64,000 nt of DNA from Penium margaritaceum (Eukaryota > Streptophyta > Zygnematophyceae > Desmidiales > Peniaceae): assembly GCA_023375785.1 (NCBI GenBank), contig SZWC01000082.1, forward strand, positions 495,078 to 559,077. The letters are read 5' to 3'. Position 1 is the first letter of the stretch. Every line of letters starts with the position of its first letter. Of this stretch, positions 35,140 through 49,183 are shown one piece after another. Under the pieces are notes generated by a model. The model did not search any database and had not been told where the DNA came from. It saw only the letters and a list, made by a program, of their open reading frames with translations. A program made the position numbers and the translations under genes.

Positions 35140-38100
35140 CTAAGCATGACCAAAACAATTTCAAAGTGCGTGGTCAACGTTGAAAACTCATAAGACGAGT
35201 CACAAATGGTCAGAGGGACAAACAATGGGTTTGGAACACTAGTTATCAACTAGCAAGTGCAAAGACCTTCAGCAAGTAGTGGCACGGTGTGGCTAGCGTG
35301 CACAGTGACCAACCAAAGGATGCATAGATCACTGACTATGACCAAAGAAGTCCATTATATGTGGTCAACAATGAAAACTCATTACACGAGTCACAAATGG
35401 TCAGAGGGAGAGACAATGGTTTGGGAACCCTATGTATCAACTACAAAGGACAGATAATTTGAATATGTAGTGGCACGCTGTGGCTACTCTACATACCGAA
35501 CAACCAAACTAGGCATATGTCAACGACCATGACAAATGAGTTTAATATGGGTTGTAAACGTTCACAACCCATAACACAAGTCACAAATGGTCAGAGGGGG
35601 AAACAATGGTTTCAAAATATTAGTTTTTGACTAGCAAGTACAACGTCCTTCAATAAGTAGTAGCACGGTGTGGCTACCATGCACAATGACCAACCAAAGT
35701 AGGCATATCTACTGCCTTTGACCAACAAAATCCGCTGTGTGTGGTCAACGTTGACGACTCATAATATGAGTCACAAATGGTCAGAGGTGGAAACAATGGT
35801 TTGGGAACACCAGGTATCAACTAGCAAGCACAGAGACCTTGAATAAGTAGTGGCACGGTGTGGCTAACATGTACAATGACCAACCAAAGTAAGCATGTGT
35901 CAGTGACCATAACCGAAGAATTTCACTTCATGTGGTTAACATTGACAACTCACAACAAGAGTCACAGATAGTCAGAGGGGGTAAAAATAGTTTGCGAACA
36001 CTGGTTATCAACTAGAAAGCACAAAGACCTTTAGTAGGTGGTGACACGGCGTGGCAACCATGTATAGTGACAAACCAAAGTAGGTATATGCCACTAACCA
36101 TGACCAAAAGAATTTGACAGTGTGTGGTCAATGTTGAAAACTCATAACAAGAGTTACAAATGGTCAGAGAGGGGGCACAACGGGTTGGAAACACTAGTTA
36201 TCAACTAGCAAGTACAAAGACCTTCAACAAGTAGTGGCACGGTGTGGCTAGCGTGCACAGTGACTAACCAAAGGATGCATACGTCACTGACTATGACCAA
36301 AGAAGTCCACTATGTGTGGTCTTTATTGACAACTCAGAACACAAGTCACAAATGGTCAGAGGGAGAGACAATGGTTTGGGAACCCTACGTATTGACTTGA
36401 AAGGGCAAAAAACTTCAATACGTAGTGGCACGGTGTGGCTACTATGCACACCAAACAACCAAACTATGCATATGTCACTGACCATGACCAAAGAGTTTTA
36501 GTATGGGTGGTAAACGTTCACAACCCATAACACGAGTCACATATGGTCAGAGGGGGAAACAATGGCTTCAGAATGTTAGTTTTCAACTAGCAAGTACAAC
36601 AACCTTCAATAAGTAGTGGTACGGTGTGGCTACCATGTACAATGACTGACCAAAGTAGGCATATGAAATGCTTTTGACCAACAAAATCCGCTGTGTGTGG
36701 TCAACGTTGACAACTCATAATACGAGTCACAAATGGTCAGAGGGCAAAACAATGGTCTGGGAACACCAGGTATCAAATAGCGAGCACTGGGACCTTCAAT
36801 AAGTAGTGGCACGATGTGGCTACCATGTACAATGACCAACCAAAGTAAGCATGTGTCACTGACCATGACCAGAGAATGTCACTATGTGTGGTCAACTTTG
36901 ACAACTCGTAACACGAGGCACGAATGGTCAGAGGGAGAAACAATGATTTGTGAATACTAGTTATTGATTAGCAAGTACAAAGACCTTCAATCTGTAGTGG
37001 CACAGTGTGGCTACCATACACAGTGACCAACCAAAATATGCATGTCACTTACCATGACCAAAGAATTTCACTTCATGTGGTCAACGTTGACAACTCACAA
37101 CAAGAGTCACAGATAGAGAGGGTAACAATGGTTTGGGAACACTATCTATTAACTAGAAAGCACAAAGACCTTCAATATGTAGTGACACTGTGTGGCAACC
37201 ATGTACAATGACAAACCACAGTAAGCATATGCCACTAACCATGACCAAAAGAATTTTACAGTGTGTGGTCAACATTGAAAACTCATGACATGAGTTACAA
37301 ATGGTCATATGGGGAAACAATGGGTTGGTAACACTAGTTATGAACTAGCAAATACAAATACCTTCAACAAGTAGTGGAACGATGTGGCTAGCGTGCACGG
37401 TGACCAACCAAACTAGGCATATGTTACTGACCATGACCAAAGAATTTCAGTATGGGTGGTCAGCGTTCACAACCCATAACACAAGTCACAAATGATCAGA
37501 GGGGGAAACAATGGTTTGGAAACAATAGGTAACTACAAGCAGGTACAAAGACTGTTAAAATGTATTGGCACGGTGTGGCTTCTATGCACACCAAACAACC
37601 AAACTAGGCAGTACGGGTGGTCAACGTTCACAACCCATAACACAAGTCACAAGTAGTCAGAGGGGAAAACAATGGTTTTGGAATATTAGTTTTCAACTAG
37701 CAAGTACAACAACCTTCAATAATTAGTAGCACGGTGCAGCTACCATGCACAATGACCGACCAAAGAAGGCACATGTATTGCCTTTTGCCAAAGAAATCCG
37801 CTGTGTGTAGTCAACGTTGACAGCTCATAATACGAGTCACAAATGGTCAGAGGGGGAAACAATGGTTTGGGAACACCAGGTATCAACTTGCAAGCACATG
37901 GACCTTCAATAAGCTGTGGCACGGTGTGGCTACCATGTACAATGACCAACCAAAGTAGGCATGTGTCACTGACAATGACCAAATAATGTCACTATGTGTG
38001 GTCAACTTTGACAACTCATAACATGAGTCACAAATTGTCAGATGGGGAAACAGTGGTTTTTGAATACTAGTTATCAATCAGAAAGTACAAAGACCTTCAA

Positions 38101-41100
38101 TAAGTAGTGGCAGAGTGTGGCTACCATACGCACTGACCAACCAAAGTATGCATATGTCACTGACCATGACCAGAGAATTTCACTTCATGTGGTCAACGCT
38201 AACAACTCACAACAAGAGTCACAGATAGTCAGCAGGGTTAACAATGGTTTGGGAACACTGGCTATCAACTAGAAAGCACAAAGACCTTTAGTAAATAGTG
38301 ACACGGTGTGGCAACCATGTACGAGGACAAACCAAGGTAGGCATATGCCACTAAGCATGACGAAAAGAAATTGACAGTGTGTGGTCAACATTGAAAACTC
38401 ATAACACGAGTCAGAAATGGTCAGAAGGGGAAACTATGGGTTTTGGAACACTAGTTATCAACAAGCAACTGCAAAGACATTCAACAAGTAGTGGCACAGT
38501 GTGGCTAGCGTGCACAGTGACCAACCAAAGGATGCATACGTCACTGACTATGACCAAAGAAGTCCACTATGTGTGGTCAACATTGACAACTCATAACACG
38601 AGTCACAAATGGTCAGAGGGGGAAACAATGGTTTGGGAACACCAGGTATCAACGAGTAAGCACACGGACCTTAAACAGGTTGTAGCACGGTGTGGCTACC
38701 ATGTACAATGACCAACCAAAGTAGGCATGCGTCACTTGCCATGACCAAAGAATGTCACTATGTCTGGTCGACTTTGACAACTCATAACATGAGTCACAAA
38801 TGGTCAGAGGGGGAAATAATGGTTTGTGAATACTAGTTATCGATTTGCAAGTACAAAGACATTCAATATGTAGTAGCACAGTGTGGCTACCATGCACACT
38901 GACCAACCAAAGTATGCATATGTCACTGACCATCACCAGATGATTTCACCTCATGTGGTCAACGTTGACAACTCACAACAAGAGTCACAGATAGTCAGAG
39001 GGGGTAACAATCGTTGAGGAACACTATCTATCAACTGGAAAGCACAAAGAACTTTAGTATATAGTGACATGGTGTGGCAACCATGTATAGTGACAAACCA
39101 AAGTAGGCATATGCCACCAACCATGACCAAAGGAATTTCACAATGTGTGGTCAATGCTGAAAACTCATAACACGAGTCAAAAATGGTCAGAGGGGGAAAC
39201 AATGGGTTAGGAACACTAGTTATCAACTAGCAAGTACAAAGACCGTAAACAAGTAGTGGCACGGTGTAGCTAGCGTGCACAGTGACCAACCAAATGATGC
39301 ATACGTCACTGACTATGACCAAGGAAGTCCACTATGTATGGTCAACATTGACAACTCATAACACGAGTCACAAATGGTCAGAGGGAGAGAAAATGGTTTG
39401 GGAACCCTATGTATTGACTAGAAAGGACAAAGAACTTCAGTACGTAGTGGCACGGTGTGGCTACTATGCACACCAAACAACCAAACTAGGCATATGTTAC
39501 TGACCATGACCAAAGAATTTCAGTATGGGTGGTCAACGTTCACAACCCATAACACAAGACACAAATGGTCAGAGGGGGAAACAATGGTTTTGGAAAATTA
39601 GTTTTCAGCTAGCAAGTAGAACGACCTTGAATAAGTAGCAGCACGGTGTGGCTACCATGCACAATGACCAACCAAAGTAGGCATATGTACTGCCTTTGAC
39701 CAAAGAAATCCGTTCCGTGTGGTCAACGTTGACAACTCATAATACGAGTCACAAATGGTCATAGGGGGGAAAATGGTTTGGGAACACCAGGTATCAACTA
39801 GCAAGGACATGGACCTTCAATGAGTAGTGGCACGGTGTGGCTACCATGTACAATGACCAACCAAAGTAGGCATGTGTTACTGACCATCACCAAAAACTTT
39901 CACAATGTGTGGTCAACTTTGACAACTGGTAACTTGAGTCACAAATGATGAGAGGGGGAAACAATGGTTTTTGAATACTAGTTATCAATTAGGAAGTACA
40001 AAGACCTCCAGAATGTAGTGACACAGTGTGGCTACCATGCACAGTGACCAACCAAAGTATGCACATGTCAATGACCATGACCGACGAATTTCACTTCATG
40101 TGGTGAATGTTGGCAACTCACAACACGAGTCACAGATAGTCAGAGGAGGTAGCAATGGTTTGGGAACACTGGCTATCAATAAGAAAGCACAAAGACCTTA
40201 AGTACATAGTGACACGGCATGGCAACCATGTATGGTGACAAAACAAGTTATGCATATGCCACTAACCATGACCAAAAAAAATTCACAGTGTGTGGTCAAC
40301 GTTGAAAACTCATAACACGAGTCACAAATGGTCAGAGAGGCAAACAATGGGTTGGGAACACCAGTTCTCAAGTAACAAGTACAAAGACCTTGAACAAGTA
40401 GTGTCACGGTATTGCTAGCGTGCACACTGACCACCCAAATGATGCATACGTCACTCACTATGACGAAAGAAGTCCACTATGTGTGGTCAACATTGACAAG
40501 TCATAACACGAGTCACAAATGGTCAGAGGGAGAGACAATGGTTTGGGAACCCTATGTATCGACTAGAAAGGACAAAGAACTTCAATATGAAGTGGCACGG
40601 TGTGGCTACTATGCACACCAAACAACCAAACTAGGCATATGCCACTGACCGTGACCAAAGAATCTCAATATGGGTGGTCAACGTTCACAACCCATAACAC
40701 GAGTGACAACTGGTCAGAGGGGGAAACAATGGTTTTGGAATATCAGTTTTCAACTAGCAAGTTCAACGACCTTCAATACGTAGTAGGACGGTGTGGCTAC
40801 CATGCACAATGACCGACAAAAGTAGGCATATGTACTGCCTTAGACCAAATAAATCCGCTCTGTTTGGTCAAGGTTGACAACTCATAATATGAGTCACAAA
40901 TGGTCAGAGGGGGAAACAATGGGTTGGGAACACCAGGTATAGACTAGCAAGCACAGGGACCTTCCATAAGTACTGGCACGGTGTGGCTACCATGTACAAT
41001 GACCAACCAAAGTAGGCATGTGTCACTGAACATGACCAAAGAATGTCACTATGTGCGGTCAACTTTGACAGCTCATAACACGAGTCACAAATGGTCAAAG

Positions 41101-42183
41101 GGGGAAACGATGGGTTGTGAATACTAGTCATCGATTAGCAAGTACCAAGACCTTCAATATGTAGTGGCACACTGTGGCTACCATGCACAGTGACCAACCA
41201 AAGTATGCATATGTCACTGACCATGATGAAAAAATGTCACCTCATGTGGTCAACGTTGACAGCTTGCAACAAGAGTCACAGATAGTCAGACGGGGTAGTA
41301 ATGGTTTGGGAACACTTGCTATCATCTAGAAATCACAAAGGCCTTCAGTACGTAGTGACACGGCGTGGCAACCATGTACAGTGACAAACCAGAGTAGGCA
41401 TATGCCACTAACCATGACCAACTGAAACTCACATTACAAGTCACAAATGGTCAGAGGTGGAAACAATGGGTTGGGAACACTAATTATCAACTAGCAAGTA
41501 CAAATACCTTCAACAAGTAGTGGCACGGTGTGGCTAGCGTGCACAGTGACCAACCAAAGGATGCATGCGTTACTGACTATGACCAAAGAAGTCCACTATG
41601 TGTGGTCAACATTGACAACTCATAACACAAGTAACAAATGGCCAGGAGGAGTGACAACGGTTTGGGAACCCTATGTATCAACTAGAAACAACAAAGAACT
41701 TCAATACGCAATTACACGGTGTGGCTACTATGCACACTGAACAACCAAACCAGGCATATGCCACTGACCATGACCAAAGAATCTCAATATGGGTGTTCGA
41801 CGTTCACAACCCATAACACAAGTCGCAAATGGTCCGAGGGGGAAACAATGGTTTCGGAATATTAGTTTTCAACTAGCATGTACAACGACCTTCAATTAGT
41901 AGTAGGACGGTGTGGCTACCATGCACAATGACCGACCAAAGTAGGCATATGTACTGCCTTTGACCAAAGAAATCCGCTGTGTGTGGTCAACGTTGACAAC
42001 TCATAATACGAGTCACAAATGGTCAGAGGTGGAAACAATGGGTTGGGAACACCAGGTATAAACTAGCAAACACAGGGACCTTCAATACGTAGTGGCACGG
42101 TGTCTCTATCATGTACAATGACCAACCAAAGTAGGCATGTGACACTGACCATGACCAAAGAATGTCAGTATGTGTGGTCAACT

Positions 42184-42603
42184 TTGACAACTCATAACAC
42201 GAGTCACAAATGGTCAGAGGGGGAAACAATGGGTTGCGAACACAAGTTATCAACTAGCAAGTAAAAATACCTTCAACAAATAGTGGCACGGTGTGGCTAG
42301 CGTGCACAGTGACCAACCAAAGGATGCATACGTCACTGACTATGACCAAAGAAGTCCACTATGTGTGGTCAACATTGACAACTCATAACACGAGTCACAA
42401 ATGGTCAGAGGGGGAAACAATGGGTTGCGAACACAAGTTATCAACTAGCAAGTAAAAATACCTTCAACAAATAGTGGCACGGTGTGGCTAGCGTGCACAG
42501 TGACCAACCAAAGGATGCATACGTCACTGACTATGACCAAAGAAGTCCACTATGTGTGGTCAACATTGACAACTCATAACACGAGTCACAAATGGTCAGA
42601 GGG
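42184..42603 (-). repeat. Fresh 191-bp monomer duplication
   Basis: 42184-42412 and 42375-42603 match base for base at an offset of 191 bp, with identity ending on both sides at ordinary monomer differences. Neighbouring monomers of the same class differ by far more. This is one of the most recent exchange events in the array. Confidence 0.88.
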
Positions 42604-44811
42604 AGAGAGAACCGTTTGGGAACCCTGTGTATCGACTAGAAAGGACAAGTAACTTCAATATGTGGTGGCAAGGTGTGGCTAGTATGCACAAAGAACAACC
42701 AAACTAGGCATATGTCACTGACCATGACCAAAAAAGTTCATTATGGGTAATCAACGTTCAGAATCCATAACACAAGTCACAAATGGTCAGAGGCGGGAAC
42801 AATGGTTTCGGAATATTTTTTTTCCACTAGCGAGTACAACGACCTTCAATACGTAGTATCACGTGTGGCTTCCATGCACAATGACCGACCAAAGTAGGTA
42901 TATGTACTGCCGTTGACCAAAGAAATCCGCTCTGTGTGGTGAACGTTGACAACTCATAAAATGAGTCACAAATGGTCAGAGGAAGAAACAACAGTTTGGG
43001 AACACCAGGTATCAACTAGCAAGCACAAGGACATTTGATAAGTACTGGCAGGATGTGGCTACCATGTACAATGACCAACCAACGTAGGCATGTATCACTG
43101 ACCATGACCAAAGAATTTCACTTTGTATGGTCAACTTTGACAACTCACAACACAAGTCACAAATGGTTGGAGGGGGAAACAATGGTTTGTGAATACTAGT
43201 TATCAATTAGCAAGTACCTCAAATATGTAGTGGCACAGCGTGGCTACCATGCACAGTGACCAACCAAAGTATGAATATGTCACTTACCATGACCAAAGAG
43301 TTTCACTTCATGTGGTGAGCGTTGGCAACTCACAACAAGAGTCACAGATAGTTAGAGGGTGTAGTAATGGTTTGGAAACACTGGCAATCATCTAGAAAGC
43401 ACAAAGACCTTCAGTACGTAGTGACACGGCATCGCAACCATGTACAGTGACAAACCAAAATAGGCATATGCCACTAACCATGACCAAAAGAATTTTACAG
43501 TGTGTGTTCCATGTTGAAAACTCACAAGACAAGTCACAAATGGTCAGAGGGGGAAACAATGGATTGGGAACACTAGTTATCAACTAGCAAGTACAAAGAC
43601 CTTCAACAAGTAGGAGTACGGTGTGGCTAGCGTGCACAGTGACCAACCAAAGGATGCATACATCATGGATTATGACCAGAGAAGTCCACTATGTGTGGTC
43701 AACATTGAAAACTCATAACACGCGTCACAAATGGTCAGAGGGAGAGAGAATTGTTTGGGAACCCTATGTATCAACTAGTAAGGACAAAGAACTTCAATAC
43801 CTAGTGGCACGGTGTGGCTACTATGCACACCAAACAACCAAACTAGGCATATGTCCCTGACCATGACCAAAGAATTTCACTATGGGTGCTCAACATTCAC
43901 AACCCATAACACGAGTCACAAATGGTCAGAGGGGGAAACCATGGTTTTGGAATACTAGTTTGCAACTAGCAAGTACAAAAACCATCAATAAGTAGTAGCA
44001 CGGTGTGGCTACCATGCACAATGACCGACCAAAGTAGGAATAAGTACTTCCTTTGACTAAAGAAATCCGATGTGCTTGGTCAACTTTGACAACACATAAA
44101 ACGAGTCACAAATGGTCAGAGGGGGAAGAAATGGTTTGGGAACACCAGGTATCATCTAGCAAGCACAGGGACCTTTGATAGTAGTGGCATGGTGTGGCTA
44201 CTATGTACAATAACCAACCAAAGTAGGCATGTGTCACTGACCATGACCAAAGAATGTCACTATGTGTGGTCTACTTTGACAACTCATAACACGAGTCACA
44301 AATGGTCAGAGGGGGAAACAATGGTTTGTGAATACTAGTTATCAATTAGCAAGTACAAAGACCTTCAATATGTAGTGGCAGAGTGTGGCTACCATGCACA
44401 GTCACCAACCAAAGTATGCATATGTCACTGACCATGACCAAAGAATCTCACTTCATGTGGTCAATTTTGACAACTAACAACAAGAGTCACATATAGTCAG
44501 CAGGGGTAACAATGGTTTGGGAAGACTGGCTATCAACTAGAAAGCACAAAGACCTTCAGTACGTAGTGACACGGAATTGCAACCATGTACAGTGACAAAC
44601 CAAAGTAGGCATATGCCACATAAGCATGACCAAAAGAATTTCATAGTGTGTGGTCAACGTTGAAAACTCATAACACGAGTAACAAATTGTCAGAGGGGCA
44701 ATCAATGGGTTGGGAACACTAGTTATCAACTAGCAAGTACAAAGACCTTCAAAAAGTAGTGGCACTGTGTGGCTAGCATGCACAGTGACCAACCAAAGGA
44801 TGCATTCAAAC

Positions 44812-45914
44812 TGACTATGACCAAAGAAGTCCACTATGTGTGGTCAACATTGACAACTCATAACACGAGTCACAAATGGTCAGAGGGAGAGACAATGATT
44901 TGGGAACCCCTTGTATCCACTAGAAAGGTCAGAAAACTTGAATACGTAGTGGCACGGTGTGGCTACTATGCACACCGAACAATCAAACTAGGCATATGTA
45001 ATTGACCATGCCCAGATAATTTCAGTATGGGTGGTAAATGTTCACAACCCATAACACGAGTCCAAATAGTCAGAGGGGGAAACAATGGTTTTGGAATATT
45101 AGTTTTCATCTAGCAAGTACAACGACCTTCAATACGTAGTAGCACGGTGTGGCTACCATGCACAATGACCGACCAAACCAGGCATACGTACTGCCTTTGA
45201 CCAAAGAAATCCGCTTTGTGTGGTCAACGTTGACAACTCACAATACAAGTCACAAATGGTCTGAGGTGGAAACAATGGTTTGGGAACACCAGGTATCAAC
45301 TAGCAAGCACAGGGACCTTCAATAAGTAGTAGCACGGTGTGGCTAGCGTGCACAGTAACCAACCAAAGGATGCATACGTCACTGACTATGACCAAAGAAG
45401 TCCACTATGTGTGGTCAACGTTGACAACTCATAACACGAGTCACAAATGGTCAGAGGGAGAGACAATGATTTGGGAACCCCTTGTATCCACTAGAAAGGT
45501 CAGAAAACTTGAATACGTAGTGGCACGGTGTGGCTACTATGCACACCGAACAATCAAACTAGGCATATGTAATTGACCATGACCAGATAATTTCAGTATG
45601 GGTGGTAAATGTTCACAACCCATAACACGAGTCAAAATAGTCAGAGGGGGAAACAATGGTTTTGGAATATTAGTTTTCAACTAGCAAGTACAACGACCTT
45701 CAATAAGTAGTAGCACGGTGTGGCTACCATGCACAATGACCGACCAAACCAGGCATACGTACTGCCTTTGACCAAAGAAATCCGCTTTGTGTGGTCAACG
45801 TTGACAACTCACAATACAAGTCACAAATGGTCTTAGGTGGAAACAATGGTTTGGGAACACCAGGTATCAACTAGCAAGCACAGGGACCTTCAATAAGTAG
45901 TAGCACGGTGTGGC
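44812..45914 (-). repeat. Fresh 571-bp (three-monomer) tandem duplication
   Basis: About 44812-45343 recurs at about 45383-45914 with an offset of 571 bp and only a handful of differences. Both copies share rare variants such as GATTTGGGAACCCCTTG and CAAACCAGGCATACG. The junction joins a class-4 monomer directly to a class-6-type tail, skipping classes. Confidence 0.88.
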
Positions 45915-48250
45915 TACCATGTACAATGACCAACAAAAGAAAGCATGTGTTACTAACCATGACCAAAGAACTTCACTTCATATGGTCAACGTTGACAACT
46001 CACAACAAGAGTCACAGATGGTCAGAGGGAGTACCACTGGTTTCGAAACACTGGCTATCAACTAGAAAGCACAAATACCTTCAGTACGTAGTAACACAGC
46101 GTGGCAACCATGTACAGTGACAAACCAAAATAGGCATATGCCACAAACCATGACCAAACGAATTTCACAGTGTGTGGTCAATGTTGAAAACTCATAACAC
46201 GAGTCACAAATGTTCAGAGGGGGAAACAATGGGTTGGAACCACGAGTTATCAACTAGCAAGTACAAACACCTTCAACAAGTAGTGGCACGGTGTGGTTAG
46301 CGTGCACAGTAACCAACCAAAGGATGCATACGTCACTGACTATGACCAAAGAAGTCCACTATGTGTGGTCAACGTTGACAACTCATAACACGAGTCACAA
46401 ATGATCAGAGGGAGAGACAATGGTTTGGAAACCCTGTGTATTGAGTAGAAAGGACAAAGAACTTCAATACGTAGTGGCAAAGTGTGGCTACTATGTACAC
46501 GGAACAGCCAAACTAGGCTTATGTCCCTGACCATAACCAAACAATTTCAGTATGGGTGGTCAACGTTCACAGCCCGTAACACATGTCACAAATGATCAGA
46601 GGGGGAAACAATGGTTTCAGAATATTATTTTTCAACTAGCAAGTACAACGACCATCAATAAGTCGTAGCACGGTGTGGCTACTATGCACATTGACTGACC
46701 AAAATAGGCATATGCACTGCATTTGACCAAATGAATCCACTGTGTGTGGTGAACGTTGACAATTCATAATACGAGTCACAAATGGTCAGAGGGGGAAACA
46801 ATGGTTTGGGAACACAAGGTATCAACTAGCAAGCACAGGGACCTTCAATAAGTAGTGGCACGGTGTGGCTACCATGTACAATGACCAACCAAAGTAGGCA
46901 TGTGTCACTGACCATGACCAAAGAACGTCACTATGTGCCGTCAACTTTGAGAACTCATAACACAAGTCACGAATGGTCAGAGGGGGAAACAATGGGTTTT
47001 CAATACTAGTTATCGATAAGCAAGTACAAAGACCTTCAATATGTAGTGGCACATTGTGGCTACCATTCACAACGACGAACCAATGTATGCATATGTCACT
47101 GACCATGACCAAAGCATTTCACTTCATGTGGTCAACGTTGACAACTCACAACAAGAATCACAGATAGTGAGAGGGTGTACCAATGGTTGAGGAACACTCG
47201 CTATCAACTAGAAAGCACAAAGACCTTCAGTATGTAGTGACACGGCGTTGCAACCATGTACAGTGATAAGCAAAAGTAGGCATATGCCACTAACCATGAC
47301 CAAACAAATTTCACTGTGTGCGGTCAACGTTGAAAACTCATAACACGAGTCACAAATGGTTAGAGGGGGAAACTATGGGTTGGGAACACTTCTTATCAAC
47401 TAGCGAGTATAAAGATCTTCAACAAGTAGTGGCACGCTGTGGCTAGCGTGCACAGTGACCAACAAAAGAATGCATACGTCACAGACTATGACCAAAAAGG
47501 TTGACTATGTGTGGTCAACATTGACAACTAATAACACGAGTCACAAATGGTCAGAGGGTGAGACAATGGTTTGGGAATGCTATGTATTGACTAGAAAGGA
47601 CAAAGAACTTCAATACGTAGTGGCACGGTTTTCCTACTACGCACACCGAACAACAAAACTAGGCATATGTCACTGCCCATGACAAAATGATTTCGGTATG
47701 GGTGGTCAACATTCACAACCCATAACACGAGTCACAAATGGTCAGAGGGGGAAACAATGGTTTCGGAATAACAGTTTTCAACTAGCAAGTACAACCCACT
47801 TCAATAAGTAGTAGCACGGTGTGACTACCATGCACAATGACCGACCAAAGTAGGCATATGTACTGCCTTTGACCAAAAAAATCCGCTGTGTGTGGTCAAC
47901 TTTGACAGCTCATAATACAAGTCACAAATGTTCAGAGGTGGAAATAATGGTTCGGGAACACCAAGTATCAACTAGCAAGCACAGGGACCTTCAATACGTA
48001 GTGCCACGGTGTGGCTACCATGTAGAATGACCAACCAAAGTAGGCATGTGTCACTGACCATGACCAAAGAATGTCACTATGTGTGGTCAACGTTGACAAC
48101 TCACAACACGAGTCACAAACGGTCAGAGGGGGAACCAATGATTTGTGAATACTAGTTATCGATTACCAAGTACAAAGACCCACAATATGTAGTGGCACTG
48201 TTTGGCTACCATGCACATTGACCAACAAAAGTATGCATATGTCACTGACA

Positions 48251-49183
48251 AGTGGTTGCAAGTGGTTGCTAGTGGTTGCGAGGGGTTGCAAGTGGTTGCG
48301 AGTTGTTGCGAGTGGTTGCGAGTGGTTGCGAGTGGTTTCAAGTGGTTGCAAGTGGTTGTGAGTCGTTGTGAGTGGTTTCGAGTGGTTGCAAGACGTTACG
48401 AGTGGTTACGAGTGTTTGCGAGTGGTTGCGAGTGGTTGTGAGTGGTTGTAAGTGGTTCCGAGCAGTTGCAAGTGGTTAGGAGAGGTTGCAAGTGGTTACG
48501 CATGGTTGCGAGTGGTTGCAAGTGGTTGCGATAGGTTGTGAGTGGTTGTAAGTGGTTGCAAGTTGTTGCGAGTGGTTGCGAGTGATTGCGAGTGGTTACG
48601 AGTGGTTGCGAGTGGCTGTCAGTGGTTGCGAGTGGTTGGGAGTGGTTGCAAGTGGTTGCGAGTGGTTGCAAGTGATTGCAAGTTGTTGCATGTGATTGCG
48701 AGTTGTTACGAGTGGTTGCGAGTTGTTGCGAATGGTTGCAAGAAGTTGCGAGTAGCTGCAAGTGGTTGCCAGTGATTGAGAGTGGTTGTGAGTGGTTGCG
48801 AGTGGTTGGGAGTGGTTGCGAGTGGTTGGGAGTGGTTGCGAGTGGTTGGGAGTGGTTGCGAGTGGTTGTGAGTTGTCTGCAAGCGGTTGTGAGTGGTTGC
48901 AAGTGGTTGCAAGTGGTTGCAAGTGGTTGCGAGTGGGAGCGTGTGGTTGTGAGTGGCTGGGAGTGGTTGCGAGTATCTGGGATTGGTTGCGAGTGGTTGC
49001 GAGTGGTTGCGAGTGGTTGCGAATGGTTGCGAGTGGTTGCAAGTGGTTGTGAGTGGTTGCGAGTGGGTGTGAGTGGTTGCTAGTGGTTGCAAGTTTTTGC
49101 GATTGGTTGCGAGTGGTTGCAAGTGGTTGCGAGTGGTTACGAGTTCTTGCGAGTGGTTGTGAGTGGTTGCGAGTGGTTACGAG
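48251..49183 (+). repeat. GAGTGGTTGC minisatellite, block 1
   Basis: About 93 copies of a 10-bp unit, consensus GAGTGGTTGC with common variants AAGTGGTTGC, GAGTGGTTGT and GAGTTGTTGC. It starts directly at the end of the satellite and stops at the LTR at 49184. All six frames of the pure repeat are free of stops, so long frames here are a composition effect. Confidence 0.95.

Larger units (their letters stand above)
35140..48250 (-). repeat. 190-bp satellite array, reverse orientation, segment 3
   Basis: Reverse-oriented monomers continue from the Copia target site. Class-6 markers occur near 35440, 36385, 39405, 40550, 41680, 42620, 43765, 44910, 45480, 46430 and 47575. Irregular spacing reflects monomer loss and local duplication: a 191-bp tandem copy near 42.2-42.6 kb, a 571-bp three-monomer copy at 44.8-45.9 kb, and a class-6/5 hybrid near 37.4 kb followed by an extra class-5b monomer near 37.5 kb. 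The array ends abruptly in ATATGTCACTGACA, where the 10-bp minisatellite begins. Confidence 0.92.

Noticed and set aside
48251-49183. CRISPR-like array
   Set aside because: Units are contiguous 10-mers without spacers, in eukaryotic repeat DNA.
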